From contig QHOM01000100.1 of the NCBI GenBank assembly GCA_003218785.1, positions 1-11,176 on the forward strand: DNA of 11,176 bases, read 5' to 3'. This stretch comes from Verrucomicrobiota bacterium (GTDB lineage: Bacteria > Verrucomicrobiota > Verrucomicrobiia > Chthoniobacterales > UBA10450). The notes beneath the pieces are model-generated. The model saw only the letters and a list, made by a program, of their open reading frames with translations, was not told the DNA's origin and did not search any database. Of the stretch, positions 1 to 5,466 are shown in pieces. The position numbers and the translations under genes are program-made. Position 1 is the stretch's first letter; every line of letters starts with the position of its first letter.

Positions 1-53
1 AGATTGAAAAGCGTTTCGGCACACGGGTCACGCGCGAAGAAGTCACGGTCTAA
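1..53 (+). CDS. C-terminal end of an unrecognised upstream gene, possibly the antitoxin partner of hicA
   Basis: Reading from base 3, the frame gives IEKRFGTRVTREEVTV and then a TAA at 51-53. Only about 16 residues are inside the window, so the family cannot be named. The stop lies 4 nt before the ATG of the HicA-like toxin, the tight spacing expected of an antitoxin-toxin pair or at least of one operon. That it is a HicB or other antitoxin is inference from position only; it could equally be an unrelated gene. Confidence 0.4.
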   Translation, partial: IEKRFGTRVTREEVTV

Positions 54-57
54 CAGC

Positions 58-270
58 ATGCCGAAGTTGCCAGGAGTTAATCATCTGGCGGCTATACGGG
101 CATTGGAAAAGATCGGATTCTTGATAATTCGCCAAGGCAAGCATGTCACGATGAGCGACGGCTTGCGCATCGTGCAAATACCGCGCGCGAATCCGGTGAA
201 CGCTTATACCATGGGCAATATTGCGAAGCAGTGTGGTCTGTCACCAGATGAATTTCGGCGGCTGCTCTGA
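58..270 (+). CDS. hicA: HicA-family toxin (putative mRNA interferase)
   Basis: A 70-residue protein starting MPKLPGVNHLAAIRALEKIG, the usual HicA opening in which a helix (residues 9-19) precedes the strand carrying the active-site histidine. The family motif G-S-H appears here as G-K-H, with the catalytic His at residue 29. The C-terminal helix AKQCGLSPDEFRRLL matches the family's ending. HicA proteins are small double-stranded-RNA-binding-fold ribonucleases that cut mRNA and are neutralised by a partner antitoxin. The ATG at 58 is preferred to the in-frame TTG at 4, because the family begins at MPKLP and the upstream residues overlap another reading frame. No clear Shine-Dalgarno site is seen, so translation may be coupled to the preceding gene. 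No HicB is encoded downstream; any partner must lie upstream, outside the window. The Ser-to-Lys change beside the His is unusual, but activity is not excluded. Confidence 0.8.
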   Translation: MPKLPGVNHLAAIRALEKIGFLIIRQGKHVTMSDGLRIVQIPRANPVNAYTMGNIAKQCGLSPDEFRRLL

Positions 271-319
271 GTTTCGTCAACCGCCAATGGACCTAGGCAG
301 CGGCCCGTCTTCGCTAATG

Positions 320-487
320 CTACGCCGAAAGTTTTCGCGAGCAGGCAGGCGACAGGGACGAATGCGCACGAACAATGAACTGCCCACCAAACACACGAAT
401 GACGCTAAACAAAACGACTCAGAAAATGTAATTGAGCTGAATTTTCCTGCTGGCCCCTCATTCGCTTGATTGAGGTGTTTCGTGGGC
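320..487. repeat. Repeat element copy 1, with imperfect inverted arms
   Basis: Positions 320-412 match 1249-1341 at 90 of 93 positions (differences at 345, 357 and 388 of this copy); weaker similarity continues to about 441. Within the element, 382-405 and 464-487 form an imperfect inverted repeat (18 of 24 positions) rich in the word CACGAAT and its complement. The stretch from 271 to 535 contains no credible gene, and open frames across it simply translate the repeat. Just beyond the element, around 509-520, is another ATTCGTGG word. This looks like one member of a dispersed non-coding repeat family. Confidence 0.75.
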
Positions 488-535
488 AATCCCAAATTTG
501 TATTCATTGGCCTTCATTCGTGGTTACTCGGGATC

Positions 536-958
536 TCAGAGATCGAGCAGCAACTTGAATCGACGGTTCTTGCCGAAGCGGAACGCTGAAAAGCCGCGCC
601 TATCCAGCGACAGGATTCTGTCGGTGGCGGACTGCTCCGCTGTCCAGACCAGGGTGGCATCCGGGAAATCCATGGGTATGTCGCCATATTTACTCATAAG
701 GCGAACGGCGGCAGCGAGTGCTTCAGGACTAAAAACATCGCGAACTTCAGTCGCGCTCGCGTCCAGGAACGAAGCAAGACTAGCCGATCCATTCTGCACA
801 TCTGCAAGGAAGCAAAATGCTTCGGTTATGACTGCACCAGTGGTGATAAGGCGCGCACCGCGTAAATGAGCCATGAAGCTGCGCACTAAGTCGTGGTCTG
901 GTTCTGATCGATCAAGTAACGCAACCAGCGGGCCGGTATCGAGCAGACAGACGTTCAT
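536..958 (-). CDS. vapC: PIN-domain toxin, VapC-like
   Basis: A 140-residue protein of normal VapC length. The PIN-domain acidic residues are visible: D7 in LLDTGPLVALLD, E46 in VITEAF, D97 and D100 in MDFPDATLV, and D119 in ILSLDRRGF. PIN toxins are Mg2+-dependent endoribonucleases that cut tRNA, rRNA or mRNA and are held in check by their cognate antitoxin. The ATG at 958 is chosen over an upstream in-frame start because it places the first strand directly at the N-terminus and because it overlaps the TGA of the antitoxin gene by one base (TGATG), a classic coupling arrangement. The pair is oriented opposite to hicA and sits between two copies of a repeat element. The catalytic set looks complete, so the toxin is probably functional. 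Confidence 0.85.
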   Translation of the reverse strand: MNVCLLDTGPLVALLDRSEPDHDLVRSFMAHLRGARLITTGAVITEAFCFLADVQNGSASLASFLDASATEVRDVFSPEALAAAVRLMSKYGDIPMDFPDATLVWTAEQSATDRILSLDRRGFSAFRFGKNRRFKLLLDL

Positions 959-1197
959 CAACGCCAGTTGCGTTGACGGATATGTTTCCGCCAGGAATCT
1001 TTCTCCCAATGTCGCCGCGGACTGACGACGCTCCCAACCAGGTGACGCACTCGCTCGAAATCGAAGCCGCGCTGCATTTCGCGGTCGATCATCTCGCGCA
1101 CCAGGGCGGATTCGCTTCGTTTCTCGGCAGTGGCACGGCGTCTTAGTGCCTCACGCTGTTTTGCGCGAAGGCGAATGGTAAGGGTGGCGGCTTGCAC
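958..1197 (-). CDS. Ribbon-helix-helix antitoxin, CopG/VapB-like
   Basis: A 79-residue protein preceding and overlapping the PIN toxin. Residues 4-45 fit a ribbon-helix-helix fold: a short strand (TLTIRLRA), a helix (KQREALRRRATAEKR) and a second helix (SESALVREMIDREMQRG). The C-terminal half, about residues 46-79, is basic and would be the toxin-wrapping tail. RHH antitoxins bind their own operator as dimers and repress the operon, with toxin as co-repressor. The start is a GTG at 1197, with no in-frame ATG further upstream and no strong Shine-Dalgarno. The promoter should lie between 1198 and about 1400, a segment occupied by repeat copy 2, so the repeat may contribute to or disturb its control (inference). 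Confidence 0.75.
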   Translation of the reverse strand: MQAATLTIRLRAKQREALRRRATAEKRSESALVREMIDREMQRGFDFERVRHLVGSVVSPRRHWEKDSWRKHIRQRNWR

Positions 1198-1248
1198 AAA
1201 AGAAAGCTACGGCTTGTAAGACAGAATGCAAGACCCGCCGCGGCGAGC

Positions 1249-1401
1249 CTACGCCGAAAGTTTTCGCGAGCAGACAGGCGACAGGCACGAATGCGCACGA
1301 ACAATGAACTGCCCACGAAACACACGAATGACGCTAAACAAGTGACTCACCCAATGTAATTTCGGTCTGAATCTTTCGCGTGATTGGCGTGATTCGCGGG
1401 C
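1249..1401. repeat. Repeat element copy 2, with imperfect inverted arms, upstream of the antitoxin gene
   Basis: The first 93 bases match copy 1 (320-412) with only three substitutions. Arms at 1311-1334 and 1378-1401 are an imperfect inverted repeat (19 of 24 positions) with a 43-nt spacer. The gap between the antitoxin start and the secreted-protein gene (1198-1519) otherwise shows no gene. A further CACGAAT-type cluster lies at 1443-1468 (cacgaatgtacgcgaat, then cacacgaac). The same words in direct and inverted order point to a dispersed repeat family rather than coding sequence. Confidence 0.75.
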
Positions 1402-1519
1402 TGTCTTTCGCAGGTCAATGGAATCGGAGAATCTCTGTAACCCACGAATGTACGCGAATACACACGAACAAAATTGGTGTTGATTGGTGGTTTAAGCACA
1501 GAGCAGGTGGCTTTCCTCT

Positions 1520-1864
1520 TCACCTCTTTTTCTGGTTTCCTCCCGCGGGAGCGCCTTCGGCATTGATTCGGGCGGCGCGGGCCGGGTCTGTCGCGATTGT
1601 GACGTTTGCGGTCATGCCCGGTTTTAGATCGGCGATGGTCGCTTTTTGGCCATTGACGTTGATTTCCGTAAACTGTGTTACGGTGAACGTCCTCGTTGTT
1701 CTCTCGTCGCTTACCGTGATTGCGTTGCCTGTTACGCTCGAGATCACTGGCCCGTGGTAGGCGGGGACCGGTGTAGCCTTCTTTTTCCTACCCTTGCCGG
1801 ACGCTGGCGCAATCACCATTAGCCCAACGAGAACGGAGACGACCACAAACAGTCTTTTCTTCAT
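1520..1864 (-). CDS. Small secreted protein with a DUF5666-like beta domain
   Basis: A 114-residue protein with a clear signal peptide: the MKKR start is followed by a hydrophobic core (LFVVVSVLVGLMVIAPASG, residues 5-23). The mature part begins with a basic patch (KGRKKK). Residues 38-96 read VISSVTGNAITVSDERTTRTFTVTQFTEINVNGQ, followed by DLKPGMTANVTI. This is the pattern of DUF5666-type small beta-barrel proteins, where a strand pair is followed by T-x-I-x-V-N-G and D-L-K-x-G-x-x-V. The molecular role of these periplasmic or secreted proteins is not established. The start ATG at 1864 is 10 nt downstream of a broken gene on the same strand. The end of the protein is rich in Gly, Lys and Arg. 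No terminator is visible after the stop. Confidence 0.7.
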   Translation of the reverse strand: MKKRLFVVVSVLVGLMVIAPASGKGRKKKATPVPAYHGPVISSVTGNAITVSDERTTRTFTVTQFTEINVNGQKATIADLKPGMTANVTIATDPARAARINAEGAPAGGNQKKR

Positions 1865-1873
1865 GGGCTCTGC

Positions 1874-2312
1874 TTAACAAAATAGTCGAGGCTTCGCCAC
1901 GTTAAATCGTTGATCGATATGGTTGGCGGCATCCTGTAAATCGACGGATGTTCCGGCCGCATGAAGTACAAGCCGAAGAGCGAACTGCGATTTGTGTGTG
2001 TCGTATGCACATGACGGCGCGTTTCTACCGGGAAGCAAATTGCCCGACAAGATCGTAAAACATTTTGTCGGAGAGAACGACGGAACCCATGAAAGTGCGC
2101 CCCACAACGGATACGCTTCTTAGGGCGAGCGATTGTATTCCCGATGCGACATGTTGCACGTGATGCCGTAACACGTCGATCTGTTCGGTCGCTCGAACAA
2201 AAATTTGCACGGCCGCTGTTTTATGAGGCAAGCAAGAGATCTGGAAAATGAGTTGACGAATGCGATGACAAACATCGATGAGCGCCCAAGCATCAAGCGG
2301 CGATCGTGCCAA
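1874..2312 (-). pseudogene. Frameshifted hypothetical protein gene
   Basis: Two overlapping reverse frames appear to be halves of one protein. The upstream frame, from a possible TTG at 2312, gives an Ile/Leu/His-rich helical segment (WALIDVCHRIRQLIFQI, then FVRATEQIDVLRHHVQHV). After about 66 codons, the next frame continues with YPLWGALSWVPSF near 2113 and runs to a TAA at 1874. A one-base change near 2112-2120 would join them into about 145 residues. The combined order, HR-x-x-x-L, then LR-x-x-VQH, then P-x-WG-x-LSWV, resembles a family of uncharacterised bacterial proteins I have a loose memory of. A start upstream of 2312 is blocked by a stop at 2355-2357. It could instead be non-coding sequence, or a real gene with a sequencing or assembly indel. 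Confidence 0.45.
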
Positions 2313-2324
2313 CCGCGAACGAAA

Positions 2325-2354
2325 ATGAACAGGCGCTCGCCTCGGCGAGTGCCT
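2325..2354 (-). terminator. Probable intrinsic terminator after the C-tail-anchored protein gene
   Basis: Positions 2331-2341 and 2344-2354 form an 11-bp stem (one G-T wobble) with a very tight loop. On the reverse strand it starts 17 nt after the stop codon at 2371 and is followed by a T-rich run (GTTCATTTTCGTT). It would end the transcript running from clpB through the small downstream gene. The T-tract is interrupted, so efficiency is uncertain. Confidence 0.55.
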
Positions 2355-2370
2355 CTACAAGCTCAGCGTT

Positions 2371-2766
2371 TTAGCCGAACAAGCCGTGCAGCCAGAGGTA
2401 AACAGCTCCGGCAAAGACGCTGACGACGAGCACGATCAGCAACACTTTCTTGTGCCTGATTTTCCGTGGCTCACTGACGGATACCGCGATGCCTGGCGGG
2501 AACACGGCCTCAAGCGCTTCGTGATACAACCGTCGATCGTCCAACGACATTTCGCCGGGATTATTGAACTCGGTGTCGTTCAGGATAATCTTCGCGTTCA
2601 GTTTTGCAGCCAGTCGCGCCCCAGAATGGAGCAGGGGCGTCTCGCCGACGGCGCAATCATACGCCGCCCTAATGCTGACCGGCATCTCGTCAGCACCGGC
2701 GTGCTCGCGGCCGTTGAACTGGATCTTGGTTTTGGACCTCGCGCTCACTGAAAAGACGAGAATCAA
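2371..2766 (-). CDS. Hypothetical C-tail-anchored membrane protein with an internal tandem repeat
   Basis: Up to 131 residues, beginning at a TTG at 2766, 25 nt after the clpB stop; a GTG at 2748 is an alternative start and there is no in-frame ATG before residue 28. Residues 14-40 (KIQFNGREHAGADEMP...) and 59-85 (KIILNDTEFNNPGEMS...) are two copies of one motif: K-I-x-x-N-x-x-E, five variable residues, E-M, four variable residues, R-x-x-Y-x-x-A. The single transmembrane helix is near the C-terminus (about 107-127, KVLLIVLVVSVFAGAVYLWLH) after a basic stretch, so the repeats should face the cytoplasm. No enzyme motif is seen and the function is unknown. Its place right behind clpB and before a terminator suggests co-transcription with the chaperone; a protein-interaction role is inference. 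Confidence 0.65.
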   Translation of the reverse strand: MILVFSVSARSKTKIQFNGREHAGADEMPVSIRAAYDCAVGETPLLHSGARLAAKLNAKIILNDTEFNNPGEMSLDDRRLYHEALEAVFPPGIAVSVSEPRKIRHKKVLLIVLVVSVFAGAVYLWLHGLFG

Positions 2767-2791
2767 GCCTCGAATCCCATACTTTCCACAA

Positions 2792-4852
2792 CTATTTTTC
2801 CTGAAATTCTAGCGCGCCGTCTTTTGCGTTGACATGGACGGTCTGGCCTTCGCGGACTTTGCCTTCGAGGATGTCGATGCTGAGTGGATCGAGAATTTCT
2901 TTTTGGATGGTGCGTCGGAGCGGACGCGCGCCGTAAACCGGATCGTACCCTTCGCGCGCGAGCAATTCCTTAGCAGAATCGGAAAGATCAAGCGTGATCT
3001 TTTGTTGGTCGAGCCGTTTCGACAGTCGGCGAAGTTGGATTTCGACGATCTTTTTAAGGTCGTCTTCGGTGAGCCGATCAAAAATGATGATCTCATCGAC
3101 GCGGTTGAGAAATTCGGGACGAAAATGTGCGCGCAATGCGTCCATGACGAGGCGCGAGCGGGCTTCGCGTGATTCTTCGGCGGTGATGTATTGCGAACCA
3201 ACATTCGAAGTCATGATGATGACGGTATTCTTGAAATCGACCGTTCTCCCCTGCCCGTCCGTGATTCGGCCGTCGTCGAGCACTTGTAGCAGCACATTGA
3301 ACACGTCTGGATGCGCTTTTTCTATTTCGTCAAAGAGCACGACCGAGTACGGCTTGCGTCGCACCGCTTCGGAAAGTTGTCCGCCTTCTTCGTAGCCGAC
3401 GTATCCGGGCGGCGCGCCAATCAAGCGCGCGACCGTGTGTTTCTCCATGTACTCGCTCATGTCGATCCTGATCATGGCGTTCTCATCGTCGAACAGGAAT
3501 TCCGCCAGCGCGCGTGACAATTCGGTTTTGCCGACTCCAGTCGGACCAAGAAAAATGAACGAGCCGAGCGGACGGTTCGGATCCTGCAACCCCGCGCGCG
3601 CACGGCGTACGGCGTTCGCAACTGCTTTGATCGCTTCGTCCTGACCGACGACGCGCAAATGCAAATGCGCTTCGAGTTTGACCAGCTTTTCCCGTTCGCC
3701 TTCCTGCAATCGCGAGACCGGAATGTGCGTCCAGCTTGAAACAACCTCGGCGATGTCTTCCTCGGTCACTTCTTCGCGAAGAAGCGATTTCTTGGCCTTC
3801 GCACTTTTCGCAGTGGCGTCCGCCAATTTCTTTTCCAATTCCGGGATGCGCCCGTATTGAATTTCACTCGCCTTCGCCAATTCACCGCGACGTTGGGCAC
3901 GTTCCAACTCAGTGCGGAGGCGATCGAGTTCTTCTTTCCATTTGCGCTGCTCTTCGATCACGGCCTTTTCCTTCTGCCATTCGGCTTTCAGCACGGATGA
4001 TTTCTCTTTCAGCTCGGCCAATTCTTTTTCGAGCTTCTTCAATCGCTCTTTGCTGGCGGGATCTTTTTCTTTCTTCAGCGCTTGCCGCTCCATTTCGTGC
4101 TGCATGATCTCGCGCTCGATGACGTCGATCTCGGTCGGCATGGAATCCAGCTCGATCTTCAAACGCGAGGCTGCTTCATCGACAAGATCGATTGCCTTGT
4201 CTGGCAAAAACCGATCGCTGATGTAGCGATGCGAAAGCACCGCCGCAGCCACGAGCGCCGCGTCCGTGATGCGGACGCCATGGTGCACCTCGTAGCGTTC
4301 CTTCAAGCCGCGCAAAATGGCGATGGTATCTTCAACGCTCGGCTCATTCACTAGCACCGGCTGAAAGCGCCGTTCCAGCGCAGCGTCTTTCTCGATGTAT
4401 TTGCGATACTCATCGATGGTGGTGGCGCCGATCGTGTGCAACTCGCCGCGTGCCAGCAACGGCTTGAGCATGTTCGATGCATCGACCGATCCTTCGGCTG
4501 CACCCGCGCCGACAATCGTATGCAACTCGTCGATGAACAAAACGATTTGGCCCTGCGAATTGGTCACTTCCTTCAAGAACGCCTTCAGTCGATCCTCGAA
4601 TTCGCCTCGGAATTTCGCGCCAGCGACCATCGCACCGATGTCCATGGCGATCACGCGTTTTTGTTTTAGTGAATCGGGCACGTCGCCGCTGATGATGCGT
4701 CGTGCAAGACCTTCCACGATCGCTGTTTTGCCAACGCCGGGATCGCCGATGAGCACCGGATTATTTTTGGTTCGACGCGACAGCACCTGCATGATGCGCC
4801 GGATTTCGTTGTCGCGCCCGATTACCGGATCAATCTTGCCGCGCCGCGCCAC
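2792..4852 (-). CDS. clpB: ClpB disaggregase, ATPase part (both AAA+ modules and the middle domain), out of frame with its N-domain
   Basis: This 686-residue frame carries nearly all the motor of ClpB, the ATP-driven hexameric disaggregase that pulls polypeptides from aggregates together with DnaK. In AAA-1, Walker A is GDPGVGKT (36-43), Walker B is VLFIDELHT (104-112), and the pore loop lies in AKFRGEFEDR. The middle domain is a long charged coiled coil, about 235-360. In AAA-2, Walker A is GPTGVGKT (436-443), the pore loop is GYVGYEEGG, Walker B is VVLFDEIEKAH (504-514), and sensor 2 is in YGARPLRR (641-647). The coiled-coil middle domain and the lack of a ClpP-binding IGF/IGL loop point to ClpB rather than ClpA/ClpC. 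The frame opens at a GTG (4852) just before RRGKIDPVIGRD, the usual start of AAA-1. The N-domain is in another frame overlapping by 31 nt; the whole locus spans 2792-5259. It could be made by reinitiation, or the gene may be broken. Confidence 0.85.
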   Translation of the reverse strand: MARRGKIDPVIGRDNEIRRIMQVLSRRTKNNPVLIGDPGVGKTAIVEGLARRIISGDVPDSLKQKRVIAMDIGAMVAGAKFRGEFEDRLKAFLKEVTNSQGQIVLFIDELHTIVGAGAAEGSVDASNMLKPLLARGELHTIGATTIDEYRKYIEKDAALERRFQPVLVNEPSVEDTIAILRGLKERYEVHHGVRITDAALVAAAVLSHRYISDRFLPDKAIDLVDEAASRLKIELDSMPTEIDVIEREIMQHEMERQALKKEKDPASKERLKKLEKELAELKEKSSVLKAEWQKEKAVIEEQRKWKEELDRLRTELERAQRRGELAKASEIQYGRIPELEKKLADATAKSAKAKKSLLREEVTEEDIAEVVSSWTHIPVSRLQEGEREKLVKLEAHLHLRVVGQDEAIKAVANAVRRARAGLQDPNRPLGSFIFLGPTGVGKTELSRALAEFLFDDENAMIRIDMSEYMEKHTVARLIGAPPGYVGYEEGGQLSEAVRRKPYSVVLFDEIEKAHPDVFNVLLQVLDDGRITDGQGRTVDFKNTVIIMTSNVGSQYITAEESREARSRLVMDALRAHFRPEFLNRVDEIIIFDRLTEDDLKKIVEIQLRRLSKRLDQQKITLDLSDSAKELLAREGYDPVYGARPLRRTIQKEILDPLSIDILEGKVREGQTVHVNAKDGALEFQEK

Positions 4853-5259
4853 AGCTTGTCCCGCGTGACGCCGAAGTCTTTCAATAATTTCGCCGCGGGA
4901 ACAGCGGCGCCAGGGAGCGCGAGCAGGTAATGCTCGGCACTCGTATACTGGTCCTTCAACTTCGACATCTCCTTTTCCGCGCCATCCAGCACGCTGCGCA
5001 GTTCGTTGGCCAATCGCAGATCGACAGCCGCGCCGTGCACCTTCGAACGGCGATCGAGCTCCGAACGCAAGCCGTCACGCAATTGATTCGCGTTGACTCC
5101 AATTTTTTCGAGCAGAGGCCGTGCTATTCCGTCGGCTTGATCAAGGAGAGCAGAAAGAAAATGCTCGTTCGTGATTTCCTGGTGATTGAATTGCGAAGCG
5201 AGATCCTGCGCCGCTTGCAGCGCTTCCTGCATTTTTTGCGTGAATTTGTCGATGCGCAT
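4822..5259 (-). CDS. clpB: ClpB N-terminal domain, separated from the ATPase part by a frameshift
   Basis: A 145-residue frame from ATG 5259 encodes the double Clp-N repeat domain, which binds substrates and peptides in ClpB. It begins MRIDKFTQKMQEALQAAQDL, contains HQEITNEHFLSALL and YTSAEHYLLALPG, and ends its family-like part at FGVTRDKL (residues 129-136). From W137 the frame reads WRGAARLIR and stops at 4822. Normal ClpB proteins have roughly 35-40 linker residues between the equivalent of VTRDKL and GKxDPVIGRD. Here that linker is absent and the next domain is in another frame, so a deletion of a length not divisible by three is the simplest reading. The in-frame extension upstream to 5430 is rejected because it translates an inverted repeat. 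No CIRCE element or obvious heat-shock promoter is visible before the ATG. Confidence 0.8.
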   Translation of the reverse strand: MRIDKFTQKMQEALQAAQDLASQFNHQEITNEHFLSALLDQADGIARPLLEKIGVNANQLRDGLRSELDRRSKVHGAAVDLRLANELRSVLDGAEKEMSKLKDQYTSAEHYLLALPGAAVPAAKLLKDFGVTRDKLWRGAARLIR

Positions 5260-5303
5260 AAGCCAAGATAGTGAACGTGGCGGCGTGGGCAATTCGTAGG
5301 GTT

Positions 5304-5428
5304 GGGTAGCACACGCGTCTCGCGGGTTGGTTTCGGCGTCCCGCCGGAACAAGCTTTTCTCGAGCGATCTCAGTTTACCGAATGCACGACCACAAAAGCC
5401 TCGCGAACGCGAGACACGAGGGCTACCC
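5304..5428. repeat. Long inverted repeat in the clpB/MFS divergent intergenic region
   Basis: Arms at 5304-5324 (gggtagcacacgcgtctcgc...) and 5408-5428 are complementary at 18 of 21 positions, with an 83-nt spacer. The element fills most of the 207-nt gap between the divergent clpB and MFS genes (5260-5466), so any promoters for both genes must lie in or beside it. The core word GTCTCGCG appears in both arms. It resembles a dispersed intergenic palindrome rather than a regulator site specific to either gene, but this needs genome-wide comparison. Confidence 0.6.
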
Positions 5429-5466
5429 ATTGCAGCTTCAGCGCTCCCCGCTTATGAGTCTTGGCG

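Noticed and set aside
498..869. Forward-strand frame of 123 codons
   Set aside because: It is the complement of the vapC coding region, which has all PIN-domain acidic residues.
1380..1760. Forward-strand frame of 126 codons
   Set aside because: Its start translates repeat sequence and its remainder is the complement of the DUF5666-like gene, which has a proper signal peptide.
2386..2751. Forward-strand frame of 121 codons opposite the C-tail-anchored protein
   Set aside because: The reverse frame has a clear internal repeat and membrane helix; the forward frame shows no recognisable features.
4822..4852. Programmed ribosomal frameshift joining the two clpB frames
   Set aside because: No slippery heptamer is evident, and a frameshift would not restore the missing linker residues; a deletion explains both.
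5260..5303. Possible promoter for clpB (TTGCCC, 16-nt spacer, TATCTT on the reverse strand)
   Set aside because: The match to the consensus is weak and the -10 box would sit only about 6 nt from the ATG; no CIRCE or heat-shock motif supports it.
5260..5430. N-terminal extension of the clpB frame up to 5430
   Set aside because: It translates the inverted-repeat element and has no ClpB-like residues; the family start MRIDKFTQ is at 5259.
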